This document shows, piece after piece, positions 8,854 to 19,588 of a DNA stretch of 64,000 nucleotides. Origin of the DNA: Fodinicurvata sediminis DSM 21159 (GTDB taxonomy: Bacteria; Pseudomonadota; Alphaproteobacteria; Kiloniellales; DSM-21159); the NCBI RefSeq assembly GCF_000420625.1, contig NZ_ATVH01000016.1, positions 124,001 through 188,000 on the forward strand, in the 5' to 3' direction. How positions within the stretch are numbered: the stretch's first letter is position 1; every line of letters begins with the position of its first letter. The notes beneath the pieces are model-generated. The model saw only the letters and a program-made list of their open reading frames with translations, did not search any database and was not told the DNA's origin. Position numbers and translations under genes: made by a program.

Positions 8854-10041
8854 CTATTGATATTGCAGATGGGATTTCTTCCTGCGGGCTGACAAGGGCT
8901 TGAAGCGCGCCAGCGTGAAGGGGCGGGCGGCTTCAGGCAGGGCCCCTGTCAGGATTTCCTGGGCAATGCAGTGTCCCGTTACCGGTGCGAGCAGGATGCC
9001 ATTCCTGTGATGGCCGGTTGCCAGATGCAGGCCGGGAACCGGGGTTTCTCCCAGTACGGGCGCGTCGTCACGGCAGCCGGGCCGGAAGCCGCTCCAGCTT
9101 TCGATCAGAGGCAGGTCCTCGATGCCGGGCAGGGCGCGTCGGGCCCCTTCGATCAGCGCATAGATGCCGCCGGCTGTTATGCTGTCGTCGAAACCACGTT
9201 CCTCGACAGTGGCGCCGATGATCAGGCGTCCATCACGGCGCGGGACGCAATAGATCTGCTCAGTCCAGAGAACATGCGCGAGCAAAGATTCTTGTGGCAC
9301 CATCTGCAAGGCGAGGGATTGTCCTTTCAGCGGACGGACCGGTGGTTTGGCGGCATCCGGCAAGCCGGGCAAACCTCGGGTCCAGGCGCCTGCGGCCAGA
9401 ACGAGGGTCTTTGCCTCCAGAACCTCTCCACTGCCAAGCGAGATGCGTTTGCGCGTGGGCTCTGAACAATCCAGGGACGTGACTTCACAGTCTTCTCGCA
9501 GGCGGCCACCGGCATTCAGATAGGCCTGCTTCAGGCTTTCAGCCAGTTGGCGGTTGTCCACCTGGTGATCCTCGGCGCTATAGATGGCGGCGGCCGCACT
9601 TTGTCTCAGGTGGGGCTCGCGTTCGCGCAGTTCGTGACCTTCAAGCCAGGTCAATGGCAGGCCAAGGGATGTCTGGAATTCATGGCGAAAGCGCAGGCGC
9701 TCCACTTCATCCCGGTTGAGCGCCACGACGAGGGTGCCTTCATCCCGATAGTCGGGTCGCAGCCCGCTGCTGGCCTCGAGACGATCCAGGTAGCTGGGCC
9801 AGAGTTGCTGCGCCCAGCGTGTCAGTTGCAGCAGTTGCTCTTCGCCGGGCTCACATTCCGCCGCTGCGGCCAGCATGCCTGCCGCTGCATGCGTGGCTTC
9901 CCTGCCGCAGTGTCCGCGTTCCACAATCGTCACAGCCAGTCCGGCTTCGGCCAGTTCCCAGCCGATGGCAAGGCCACAGACGCCGCCGCCTATGATGACC
10001 GTCTGCTGATCCGTCGTGTTCCTGAAGTTTTCCTGTGCCAC
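8854..10041 (-). CDS. thiO: Glycine oxidase ThiO
   Basis: FAD-dependent amine oxidase that makes dehydroglycine from glycine for thiazole synthesis. The dinucleotide fold VIIGGGVCGLAIGWELA starts near residue 16, and the tail carries the SWSGFRPGCRDDAPVLG and GHHRNGILLAPVTG segments of the DAO family. I chose the GTG at 10041 (395 residues) because GAAGGGAG lies six bases before it. The ATG at 10080 used by a naive call lies inside the TPP aptamer. First gene of thiO-thiS-thiG-thiE. Confidence 0.88.
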   Translation of the reverse strand: MAQENFRNTTDQQTVIIGGGVCGLAIGWELAEAGLAVTIVERGHCGREATHAAAGMLAAAAECEPGEEQLLQLTRWAQQLWPSYLDRLEASSGLRPDYRDEGTLVVALNRDEVERLRFRHEFQTSLGLPLTWLEGHELREREPHLRQSAAAAIYSAEDHQVDNRQLAESLKQAYLNAGGRLREDCEVTSLDCSEPTRKRISLGSGEVLEAKTLVLAAGAWTRGLPGLPDAAKPPVRPLKGQSLALQMVPQESLLAHVLWTEQIYCVPRRDGRLIIGATVEERGFDDSITAGGIYALIEGARRALPGIEDLPLIESWSGFRPGCRDDAPVLGETPVPGLHLATGHHRNGILLAPVTGHCIAQEILTGALPEAARPFTLARFKPLSARRKKSHLQYQ

Positions 10042-10044
10042 GTA

Positions 10045-10118
10045 ACTCCCTTCGCTGGCATGACCCAGTGCAGGTTCCATGGGTGTGATCTCAGCCGCAC
10101 AAGCTGCGGCACCCCAGT
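10045..10118 (-). promoter_or_regulatory. TPP riboswitch (THI element)
   Basis: Read on the minus strand, the segment begins ACTGGGGTGCC, then a short hairpin, then CTGAGA followed by ACCC, then GAACCTG, then TGCCAGCGAAGGGAGT. These are the conserved TPP-aptamer elements in the right order, and the ends (ACT / AGT) can close P1. The terminal GAAGGGAG also serves as the thiO ribosome-binding site, so ligand binding probably blocks translation initiation. It sits immediately before the thi operon. Confidence 0.93.
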
Positions 10119-10182
10119 ATTTCCATGACTCTAAGATGAAGGCGCAGTCTCTGACTTGCAAGGTTTCGAGGTCAGAAATAAC

Positions 10183-10215
10183 ACATTTATAAAATGTTTA
10201 ATATATAATATATTA
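10183..10215. promoter_or_regulatory. Two adjacent AT-rich palindromes between thi and cys operons
   Basis: Positions 10183-10197 form ACATTT-ATA-AAATGT, and positions 10199-10215 form a second symmetric site of 8+1+8 bases made only of A and T. Both lie in a very AT-rich stretch (about 10165-10308) between the thi riboswitch and cysG. They may be operators or promoter elements for either operon; no specific regulator can be named. Confidence 0.4.
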
Positions 10216-10308
10216 TTTCCTAATGTGGAATATGTTGACTCAGCAAATCAAACTGATAAATATAAATGGAGAATTTATTTTATCACATAGATAAAGTGTT
10301 AAATCGCC

Positions 10309-11715
10309 ATGCGATACTTTCCCCTCTTTCACGATCTCCGCAACGCCTCCTGCCTGGTGGTTGGCGGAACCGCAGCGGCGGCGCGCAAGGTGCGGCTTCT
10401 ACAGCGAACTGAGGCGCGAATTCACGTTGTCGCCCCGGAACTGGGTGAAGAGCTTGCCGAAATGGCCGGTACAGGAAACGTCCAATGGCATGCACGCCGT
10501 TTCCGTGCAAAGGACCTGGATGGCGTGAGTCTGGTGATTGCGGCCTCAGGGGACGATCGTGTCGATGGCAGGGTCTCGCGACTGGCCCGGGCGCGCCGAT
10601 TACCGGTCAACCTGGTCGATCGTCCGGCGCAATCGTCGTTCATCGTTCCGGGCATGGTTGACCGGGATCCTGTCACGATTGCCATTGCCAGCGGCGGCAG
10701 TGCACCGGTCCTGGTGCGCCAGTTGCGTGAGCGTATCGAGACGCTTCTGCCGGCACGACTGGGAGACCTGGCGCGCTTTGCCGACCGTTTCCGGCCTGCC
10801 GTGAAGGCCATGATTCCAGGCGAGGATGGCCGCCGGCGCTTCTGGACACGCTTTTTTCGCGGGTCCGTGGCGGAGGCCGTCCTGCAAGGCAATGACCGGA
10901 GCGCTGCAGAGGGAATGTTGACCCTGGTCAATTCCGCTCCGGAAAGCTGGGGAAATCCGCAAGGTTCTGTCGCCCTGGTTGGAAGTGGTCCCGGAGATCC
11001 CGACCTTCTGACTTTCCGGGCGATGCGCCTGATGCAGGAGGCAGACGTGGTGATCCACGACAGGCTGGTCAGCGATGGCATCCTGGACTGTGTCCGGCGT
11101 GATGCCGAACGCATTCCTGTGGGCAAGGCCAAGGGAGCGCACAGCATGTCCCAGGAAGAGATCAACAGGCTTCTCGTGCAGCAGGCGCGCGCGGGCAAGC
11201 AGGTGGTGCGCCTTAAAGGCGGTGACCCCTTCATTTTCGGACGCGGGGGCGAGGAGCAGGCCTATCTTCAGGCGCATGGAATAATGGTCCAGGTCGTGCC
11301 CGGCATCACGGCTGCCACCGGCTGTGCCGCGGCCGCGGGTATCCCCCTGACTCACCGGGACATCGCGTCTGCCGTGACCTTTGCGACCGGGTACAGCGCT
11401 GATGGCCTGCCAGACCTGGATTGGCAGGCTCTGGCCGCCGCCCGTCAGACTCTTGTCATCTACATGGGGCTTTCCAACGGCGAAGAGATTGCCAGGCGGC
11501 TGATGGACAAGGGGCTGTCCGCCAAGACACCGATTGCCGTAGTCGAGAAGGGCAGCCTGCCGGATCAGCGCGTGCTCGGCAGTCACCTGGCCGATCTTGG
11601 TGATCTGCTTCAGCGCGAGAGCGTTCAGGGGCCGGCCGTTCTTATGATTGGCTCTGTCACTGCAAGCGCCCGGAAGCTGGCGCCGGCTGAAGCGACCCTG
11701 GCGCTTGCCGTTTGA
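10309..11715 (+). CDS. cysG: Siroheme synthase, fused dehydrogenase/ferrochelatase and SUMT
   Basis: A 468-residue bifunctional protein making siroheme, the cofactor of sulfite reductase. Residues 1-210 are the precorrin-2 dehydrogenase/sirohydrochlorin ferrochelatase half, with the NAD motif CLVVGGTAAAARK and the SFIVPGMVDRDPV segment. Residues 220-465 are uroporphyrinogen-III C-methyltransferase, with LVGSGPGDPDLLTFRA, the RLKGGDPFIFGRGGEE motif and VVPGITAATGCAAAAGIPLT. It opens the cys cluster and is followed within 17 bp by the DUF2849 gene. Confidence 0.96.
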   Translation: MRYFPLFHDLRNASCLVVGGTAAAARKVRLLQRTEARIHVVAPELGEELAEMAGTGNVQWHARRFRAKDLDGVSLVIAASGDDRVDGRVSRLARARRLPVNLVDRPAQSSFIVPGMVDRDPVTIAIASGGSAPVLVRQLRERIETLLPARLGDLARFADRFRPAVKAMIPGEDGRRRFWTRFFRGSVAEAVLQGNDRSAAEGMLTLVNSAPESWGNPQGSVALVGSGPGDPDLLTFRAMRLMQEADVVIHDRLVSDGILDCVRRDAERIPVGKAKGAHSMSQEEINRLLVQQARAGKQVVRLKGGDPFIFGRGGEEQAYLQAHGIMVQVVPGITAATGCAAAAGIPLTHRDIASAVTFATGYSADGLPDLDWQALAAARQTLVIYMGLSNGEEIARRLMDKGLSAKTPIAVVEKGSLPDQRVLGSHLADLGDLLQRESVQGPAVLMIGSVTASARKLAPAEATLALAV

Positions 11716-11732
11716 ATACGAGGAAAGAAGCA

Positions 11733-12014
11733 ATGACTCTCAAGGCTGTTACAGCAAATCGCCTGCGCGACGGGCGCGTCGTCTATCTCTCCCAATCCGG
11801 AAACTGGTCGCAAAGCCTGGAGGACAGCCGCATTGCCAGGGATGAAACGGAACTCGAGGCCCTGCTGGATCAGGCCGAGGTCAGCGTGCTGCGCAATGAA
11901 GTGGTGGGACCCTATGCCATCGATGTCCTGGAGCAGGACAGCGGTTACCTGACCACGCGCTGCCGCGAGGAGATTCGCTCGACAGGACCAAGCCGAAGGA
12001 CCGACGCAGCCTGA
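11733..12014 (+). CDS. DUF2849 protein of the cys cluster
   Basis: Small cytoplasmic protein (93 residues) matching the DUF2849 family, which in alphaproteobacteria is found between cysG and cysI. Recognisable segments are MTLKAVTANRLRDGRVVYL near the start and GPYAIDVLEQDSG near the end. The ATG at 11733 follows GAGGAAAG. Its role is unknown; conserved linkage suggests an accessory part in sulfite reductase function or maturation. Confidence 0.85.
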   Translation: MTLKAVTANRLRDGRVVYLSQSGNWSQSLEDSRIARDETELEALLDQAEVSVLRNEVVGPYAIDVLEQDSGYLTTRCREEIRSTGPSRRTDAA

Positions 12015-12039
12015 AGGGGCTATAGACCGGAGGAAGACC

Positions 12040-13695
12040 ATGTATCGCTATGACGAATTCGACGAGGCACTGGTACGCGAACGCGTGGCCCAGTTCAGCG
12101 AGCAGGTCCAGCGCCGCCTGAACGGGGAGTTGAGCGAGGACGAATTCAAGCCACTGCGGCTGATGAACGGGCTCTACCTGCAGCTTCATGCCTATATGTT
12201 CCGCATTGCCGTGCCCTACGGAACGCTGTCCTCGAACCAACTGCACAAGTTGGCGCATGTCGCGCGGACCTACGACAAGGGCTACGGACACGTCACGACG
12301 CGCCAGAACATGCAGTTCAACTGGCCGCGCCTGGAGGACGCCCCGGCGATCCTCTCGGAATTGGCGGACGCGCACCTGCATGCCATACAGACCAGCGGCA
12401 ATTGCATACGCAACACCACGGCCGACCAGTATGCCGGCGTTGCGGCGGACGAGATCGCCGATCCGCGTCACTACTGCGAGATCATTCGTCAGTGGTCGAC
12501 CCTGCATCCCGAGTTCTCCTTCCTGCCCCGCAAGTTCAAGATTGCGGTCACCGGTGCAGAGGAGGACCGTGCGGCCCTGCGCACGCACGACATCGGCCTG
12601 CGCATGCGCCGCAACGAGGAGGGAAACCCGGGCTTCGAGGTCATGGTTGGCGGCGGGCTCGGCCGCACGCCGGTGGTGGGTGTGACGATCCGGGATTTCC
12701 TGCCGGAAGAGCATCTGCTGTCTTACCTGGAAGCGATCCTGCGGGTCTATAACCAGCTTGGCCGGCGCGACAATATCCACAAGGCGCGCATCAAGATCCT
12801 GGTACAGTCCGTCGGCCGCGAGGAATTTGCCCGCATGGTCGAGGAGGAATGGGCGCACCTGCGCGATGGCTACCTGACTCTTCCGCAGGAGGAACTGGAC
12901 GCCATCGCCCGTTATTTCGCGCCACCGCCCTACGAGACACTGGAGGACACACCGCCCGAACTGGAACTCTGGCAGAGCACCAGTCCCGGCTTCGGAGCCT
13001 GGATGAACGAGAATGTCGCCGCTCACAAACAGCCCGGCTACGCCATCGTGAACGTCTCGCTGAAGCCGGAAGGCGGTGTGCCGGGGGATATCACGGCGAA
13101 ACAGATGGAGGTGGTTGCCGATCTGGCCGAGCGCTACAGCTTTTCCGAGGTTCGTGCGACGCACGAACAGAACCTGGTTCTTCCCTATGTACGCAAGCTG
13201 GACCTGATGGCGGTCTGGCAGGAGCTGCAGCAGGCCGGTCTGGCGACGGCGAACATCGGGCTGATCAGCGACATGATCTGCTGCCCCGGCCTGGATTACT
13301 GCAATTTGGCCAATGCCCGCTCGATCCCCGTGGCGCAGGAGATCAGCGAACGCTTCGCCGATCTCTCCCGCCAGCGCGACATCGGGCCCCTGAAGATCAA
13401 GATGTCCGGCTGCATCAATGCATGCGGCCACCATCATGTCGGCCACATCGGAATTCTCGGAGTCGATAAGAAGGGCCAGGAATACTACCAGATCACCCTG
13501 GGTGGTAGCGCCGAGAACGAGACCACGCTGGGGAACATCATCGGGCCGGCTTTCAGTGCTGATGAAGTCGGTGATGCGATGGAAACCATCGTCGAGACCT
13601 ACCTGACTATCCGTGAGGAAGGCGAGAGTTTCCTGGAGACCTATCGCCGTGTCGGACAGCAGCCTTTCAAGGAGACGCTTTATGCCGCTCATTAA
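12040..13695 (+). CDS. cysI: Sulfite reductase hemoprotein (siroheme, 4Fe-4S)
   Basis: Reduces sulfite to sulfide with six electrons in the cytoplasm; 551 residues. Both halves of the nitrite/sulfite reductase duplication are visible. The siroheme/4Fe-4S ligands are in CCPGLDYC (near residues 413-419) and GCINACGHH (near 457-461). The anion-binding segment GYGHVTTRQNMQF is near residue 85. No CysJ flavoprotein accompanies it. The ferredoxin and ferredoxin reductase at 15324-16699 are the likely electron source. A nitrite reductase role is formally possible, but the cys neighbours argue against it. Confidence 0.92.
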   Translation: MYRYDEFDEALVRERVAQFSEQVQRRLNGELSEDEFKPLRLMNGLYLQLHAYMFRIAVPYGTLSSNQLHKLAHVARTYDKGYGHVTTRQNMQFNWPRLEDAPAILSELADAHLHAIQTSGNCIRNTTADQYAGVAADEIADPRHYCEIIRQWSTLHPEFSFLPRKFKIAVTGAEEDRAALRTHDIGLRMRRNEEGNPGFEVMVGGGLGRTPVVGVTIRDFLPEEHLLSYLEAILRVYNQLGRRDNIHKARIKILVQSVGREEFARMVEEEWAHLRDGYLTLPQEELDAIARYFAPPPYETLEDTPPELELWQSTSPGFGAWMNENVAAHKQPGYAIVNVSLKPEGGVPGDITAKQMEVVADLAERYSFSEVRATHEQNLVLPYVRKLDLMAVWQELQQAGLATANIGLISDMICCPGLDYCNLANARSIPVAQEISERFADLSRQRDIGPLKIKMSGCINACGHHHVGHIGILGVDKKGQEYYQITLGGSAENETTLGNIIGPAFSADEVGDAMETIVETYLTIREEGESFLETYRRVGQQPFKETLYAAH

Positions 13696-14188
13696 GAATG
13701 GACAGCTGGTTATAGACCCCTGGCGGGCCATCGGTGACGAGGACTCTCTGCCTGAAGATGTGCATGCGATCATCTCCCTGGAACGCTGGCAGGAGGACAA
13801 GGAAGGCTTGAAGGTCCGGACGGCTGGGCTTGGCCTGCAGCTGCGCAGCGATCAGTCCCCCCAGCAAGTGGAGGCGGACTTGCCGTCGTTCTCGCTGATT
13901 GCCCTGGAATTCCCGAAGTTCACGGACGGCCGGGCCTATTCCTATGCCCGGTTGCTGCGCGAACGCTACGGGTTTTCCGGTGAACTGCGAGCCGTGGGGA
14001 ATGTTTTGCGCGACCAGCTTCTTTTCATGCAGCGCTGTGGCTTCGATGCCTTCGAGTTGCCGGAGGGTGCGCCGGTGGAGGCTTGGCTCAAGGCGCTGGA
14101 CGACTTTTCGGTCTGGTACCAGCCGGCAACGGACAATCGCGCTCCGGTGTCGTCCCTGCGGCGGCGTTTGCGAGTGGCGGCGGAGTAG
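13682..14188 (+). CDS. DUF934 protein of the cys cluster
   Basis: A 168-residue cytoplasmic protein of family DUF934, typically encoded between cysI and cysH in proteobacteria. The start at 13682 gives MPLIKNGQLV and overlaps cysI by 14 bases, so translation is probably coupled. A conserved core reads FTDGRAYSYARLLRER with GELRAVGNVLRDQL shortly after. The biochemical role is not established; linkage points to a helper function for sulfite or APS reduction. Confidence 0.88.
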   Translation: MPLIKNGQLVIDPWRAIGDEDSLPEDVHAIISLERWQEDKEGLKVRTAGLGLQLRSDQSPQQVEADLPSFSLIALEFPKFTDGRAYSYARLLRERYGFSGELRAVGNVLRDQLLFMQRCGFDAFELPEGAPVEAWLKALDDFSVWYQPATDNRAPVSSLRRRLRVAAE

Positions 14189-14200
14189 GAGAAATAAGAG

Positions 14201-14950
14201 ATGCAGGACCTGTCGACAGCCTCGCGTCCGGACGCCCTTCCAGACACGGCGGACCCCATGTTTCACGCCATGCAACTGGAAGCGGAGACGCATGAATTCT
14301 ATGCTCTGGAACTGCTGGATCATCTGATCCACGGTGTCTTCCCCGGACGTATTGCACTGGTCTCATCTTTCGGAGCGGAATCCGCCGTCCTCCTGGATAT
14401 GGTGGCTCAGGTGAATCGGCACATTCCCGTGATCTTCCTGGAGACGGGAAAGCATTTCACGGAAACACTGATGTATCGTGATCGTCTGACCAGCCGGCTG
14501 GGACTAACCGATGTACGCGATATCACGCCCGAGGAAGACGACTTGCAGGCCTCGGATTCCGACGGCACGCTCTGGCGGCATTCACCGGATCGTTGCTGTC
14601 ATATCCGCAAGGTTCTGCCTCTGGAGCGGGCTCTTGAAGGGTTTGACGCCTGGATCACGGGGCGCAAGCGCTATCAGGGCGGTGAACGTGCACGCTTGCC
14701 GCGTGTTGAAGCGGCAGAAGGCCGTATCAAGGTCAATCCGCTAACAGACTGGTCGCTGCGTGAGATTCGCAATGTCTTCAAGGCGCGCGACCTTCCGGCG
14801 CACCCTCTGACGAAAGTTGGTTACCCCTCCATAGGCTGCGCACCCTGCACGAATCCAGTGATTTCCGAAGAAATTTCTCGTGCCGGACGGTGGCATGGCC
14901 TGGGCAAGACCGAGTGCGGAATACACAAGCCGGTGCCGCCCACGGAATGA
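14201..14950 (+). CDS. cysH: Adenylylsulfate (APS) reductase
   Basis: Thioredoxin-dependent reductase releasing sulfite from activated sulfate; 249 residues. The substrate loop is LVSSFGAESAVLLDM. The paired cysteines Cys132-Cys133 (DRCCHIRK) and Cys213-x2-Cys216 (GCAPC) provide 4Fe-4S ligands. These mark the APS-reducing type rather than the cluster-free PAPS reductase of enterobacteria. The catalytic cysteine is in ECGIH near the C-terminus. cysDN genes that would make APS are not in the window. Confidence 0.93.
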   Translation: MQDLSTASRPDALPDTADPMFHAMQLEAETHEFYALELLDHLIHGVFPGRIALVSSFGAESAVLLDMVAQVNRHIPVIFLETGKHFTETLMYRDRLTSRLGLTDVRDITPEEDDLQASDSDGTLWRHSPDRCCHIRKVLPLERALEGFDAWITGRKRYQGGERARLPRVEAAEGRIKVNPLTDWSLREIRNVFKARDLPAHPLTKVGYPSIGCAPCTNPVISEEISRAGRWHGLGKTECGIHKPVPPTE

Positions 14951-16699
<1,749 letters not shown>

Positions 16700-16903
16700 G
16701 GCACTTCCAATGGCAACTGCCTGCGTGCGGCGCATGGCTGTTGCCCGCTTGTGACGCTTCCCAGCCACCTTTTTTCCGACAAGAATATACCTTCAGTAAT
16801 GCAGGTTTCTGCGGCCACCCGATTTCCGGGTGGTCGCACTTGCTTGTGTCCAACCGGATGCAGTCCTGCGGGCCGGTTCACATTTGGATATTTGTCGGAA
16901 GAT

Positions 16904-18109
16904 ATGTCAGCTGTCGCAGAGGAGAGTACGAAGGTTCGCGCCAAACCCCCAATCGGCATCCTGATTGCGGCAAGTGCCATCGGACCGCTCGCGCTCAATA
17001 TCTTCATTCCCTCGATGCCGGGGCTGCAGCATACCTTTTCCGCGGATTATGCCACAGTCCAGCTGACCCTGACTCTCTACCTGATTGGCCTGGCGGTCAG
17101 CCAATTGTTGTATGGTCCCCTGTCGGATCGCTACGGCCGTCGGCCGCTGCTTTTGGGCGGTCTCGGACTTTTCGTGCTGGCCAGCCTGGCCTGTTCGCTG
17201 GCGACCTCCATTGAAGGCTTGATCGTTGCCCGTGTCCTGCAGGCCGTCGGCGGTTGTTCTGGTATCGTCCTGGGGCGCGCGATCGTTCGCGACCTTTACG
17301 AGCGGGACAAGGCGGCCAGCATGATCGGCTATATCACCATGGCCTGGGTGCTGGCGCCCATGGTGGCGCCCCTGATCGGTGGAATCCTGGACACCTGGTA
17401 CGGCTGGCAGGCCAGTTTCTATTTTCTGGTGATTGCCGGAGCTCTGGTCTTCCTGGCCTGCCTGCGCTGGCTGCACGAAACCCATTTCGATCGGCATAAC
17501 ACCAGCGGCCTGCGCGGCTTCGTGGCAGGCTTTCCCATCCTGCTGAGGCGGCGCGAATTCCTGTCTTACGCATTGCAGCTGTCCTTCAACAGCGGTGTCT
17601 TCTTCTCGTTCCTGGCGGGAGCACCCTATGTCATGACCGAGACACTGGGGCGCAGCCCCGTGGAGTACGGCATCTATTTTGCTTTGGTCTCGCTGGGCTA
17701 CATGGCCGGCAATGGTCTGGCGGGGCGCTATTCGGTGCAGCGCGGAATCGATTCCATGATCCTTATGGGACTTGCCGCCACGCTGATCGGGACGGCCATC
17801 ATGATGGCCTTCGTGGTGGCCGGTGTCCTGCATCCGCTGACAATCTTCGTGCCCATGCTGCTCTGTTCCTTGGGCAACGGACTCTCCATTCCCAATGGTC
17901 TTGCTGGCGCCATCAGCGTCCGACCGGATATGGCCGGGGTCGGTTCCGGCCTTGCGGGTTTCATCCAGATGTCACTGGGCGCCATGATATCCCAACTCGT
18001 GGGCTTCCTTCAGGATGGGGCTGTCTATCCACTGTTCGTCATCATGTTGACCAGCGCGGCACTGGCCTGTGTGGCGAATTTCTTCGGGCGGACAGCGCCG
18101 ACCCGCTGA
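16904..18109 (+). CDS. Bcr/CflA-type multidrug efflux MFS transporter
   Basis: A 401-residue proton-driven exporter of the DHA1 subfamily with about twelve hydrophobic helices. The signatures are ALNIFIPSMPGLQ in helix 1, GPLSDRYGRRPLLLGG in the loop after helix 2, and the RVLQAVGGCSG motif of drug/H+ antiporters. The start at 16904 has GGAAG upstream; longer upstream frames add a non-hydrophobic tail foreign to the family. It stands alone and converges on the phosphatase gene. The substrate cannot be predicted. Confidence 0.9.
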   Translation: MSAVAEESTKVRAKPPIGILIAASAIGPLALNIFIPSMPGLQHTFSADYATVQLTLTLYLIGLAVSQLLYGPLSDRYGRRPLLLGGLGLFVLASLACSLATSIEGLIVARVLQAVGGCSGIVLGRAIVRDLYERDKAASMIGYITMAWVLAPMVAPLIGGILDTWYGWQASFYFLVIAGALVFLACLRWLHETHFDRHNTSGLRGFVAGFPILLRRREFLSYALQLSFNSGVFFSFLAGAPYVMTETLGRSPVEYGIYFALVSLGYMAGNGLAGRYSVQRGIDSMILMGLAATLIGTAIMMAFVVAGVLHPLTIFVPMLLCSLGNGLSIPNGLAGAISVRPDMAGVGSGLAGFIQMSLGAMISQLVGFLQDGAVYPLFVIMLTSAALACVANFFGRTAPTR

Positions 18110-18132
18110 TTGAGAGGGGCAGAGATGTCCGC

Positions 18133-18894
18133 TCAAGCCGCACAGCCGTATCCACGATCCATTCTGATGGGTTCGATGGGCTGAACGCGCCCTTTTTCAT
18201 TGGTGGCATGGAAGGAAGCGGCGCCCGTCGATGGCTCCAGCACCATCAAGCTGAGCACGCCCGTGGCAAAGGCGCCCGTGTCCATGGAGATGCGGTTCTC
18301 GGTAATGACCGGGCAGGGCGGGTCGATCATGGGCGTGTGACCATGCACGACGATATGGGAAAGCGGGCCCTTATGATTGAGAAAGGGCCCCCGGATCCAG
18401 ATGCAGTCCTCTGGCCTCTGTTCGGGAATTGGACGGCTGGGATCAACGCCGGCATGAACGAAGGTGTAGTTGCCCTCGGTTTCCTGGATCGAGGCATTGC
18501 GCAGCATGGCATGATGATGGGCATAGGCTTCGGCAACGATTGTCCGGACCGCTTCCGGTTCGCTTGACGCAAAACCATAGGAGTCCAGCGTTTCGCTGCC
18601 ACCATTCATCAGCCAGGTGGGATCCGGTACGCCCTGTTCAAAGAATTCCAGAAGCCAGCTGTCGTGGTTGCCTAGGATCAGGCGTGAGCGGGGCCAAGCC
18701 ACCAGGGCGTCGTGCACCAGGTCCATCGCCCGCCGGTTCTCCGGGCCGCGGTCCACGATGTCACCCAGGAAAATCACCTTGGGCCGGCCGCCTTGCCGCA
18801 CTGCGTGGTCATCCACGAAATCCAGGAGCCTTTTCAGCAGACCTGCATGGCCGTGAACGTCACCAATGGCATAGATCAGGCTGTTGTCTGTCAC
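18133..18894 (-). CDS. Metallophosphatase, PPP family
   Basis: Cytoplasmic phosphatase of about 253 residues with the full dinuclear metal motif set: GDVHG near residue 12, FLGDIVDRGP, LGNHD, and later HAG and VHGHTP. These fit the bacterial PPP-type serine/threonine or ApaH-like phosphatases. The start is a GTG at 18894 with GAGGAG upstream; an ATG further out (18966) would overlap the divergent gene. The substrate (phosphoprotein or diadenosine polyphosphate) is not determinable. Confidence 0.87.
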   Translation of the reverse strand: MTDNSLIYAIGDVHGHAGLLKRLLDFVDDHAVRQGGRPKVIFLGDIVDRGPENRRAMDLVHDALVAWPRSRLILGNHDSWLLEFFEQGVPDPTWLMNGGSETLDSYGFASSEPEAVRTIVAEAYAHHHAMLRNASIQETEGNYTFVHAGVDPSRPIPEQRPEDCIWIRGPFLNHKGPLSHIVVHGHTPMIDPPCPVITENRISMDTGAFATGVLSLMVLEPSTGAASFHATNEKGRVQPIEPIRMDRGYGCAA

Positions 18895-18966
18895 GGGTTG
18901 CTCCTCGCCTTGGCAGGAGGTGCTTGCCGCAGGGCGGGTGTGCACCAGTTTGATGACAGGACTCAT

Positions 18967-19584
18967 ATGGGATTGAATAAGCCGATGTGCAGGCTGACGA
19001 GTGTCCTTTGCTTTCTGAGCCTGGCTCTGATGGTTGCGCTGGCGACTACCATGCCGACGCATGCGCAGGAGGACGATGAAGGCTCATGGGCGCTGCTGCA
19101 AAGCGGAAACGCGGTTGCCCTTATGCGCCATGCCCTGGCGCCTGGTACCGGCGATCCACCCGGCTTCGAGCTGGGGGACTGCAGCACGCAGCGCACCCTC
19201 TCGGAAGAAGGCCGCCAGCAGGCCCGGGCCCTGGGGGAGCTTTTCCGTGCGCAGGGGATCAGCAAGGCCGACGTGCGCTCAAGCCGTTGGTGCCGTAGCC
19301 TGGAGACTGCGGAACTGCTGGAACTCGGCGAGGTCAGAAAAGCGCCGTTCCTGGATTCCTTCTTCCGCAACCGCGAGCGAGGTGTGGAACAGACCGAGGC
19401 GGCTCGAACGTTCATTCGTGCACATCTCGATCGGGGCGAAAGGCCGCTCGTCCTGGTCACGCACCAGGTCAACATCACGGCTCTGAGCGGTGTCTACCCC
19501 GCTTCTGGGGAGGTTGTTCTGCTCCGTCAGGATCCGGACAGTCCCGACCTGAAGGTGGAGGGGCGTATAAAGCAGGACTTCTGA
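18967..19584 (+). CDS. Secreted histidine phosphatase superfamily protein
   Basis: A 205-residue protein exported by a Sec signal (hydrophobic core, cleavage likely after THA). The mature domain begins with the phosphohistidine motif, here LMRHALAPG rather than the classic RHG. It has SSRWCRSLETAELL for the second arginine, and VLVTHQVNITAL for the second catalytic histidine. All four core residues are present, so activity is plausible; the substrate is unknown. The ATG at 18967 has AGGA seven bases upstream. Confidence 0.85.
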   Translation: MGLNKPMCRLTSVLCFLSLALMVALATTMPTHAQEDDEGSWALLQSGNAVALMRHALAPGTGDPPGFELGDCSTQRTLSEEGRQQARALGELFRAQGISKADVRSSRWCRSLETAELLELGEVRKAPFLDSFFRNRERGVEQTEAARTFIRAHLDRGERPLVLVTHQVNITALSGVYPASGEVVLLRQDPDSPDLKVEGRIKQDF

Positions 19585-19588
19585 AGTC

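Noticed and set aside
11881-13800. 639-codon open frame on the minus strand
   Set aside because: Antisense to cysI; low-complexity His/Gln/Arg-rich composition typical of a high-GC shadow frame, no family resemblance.
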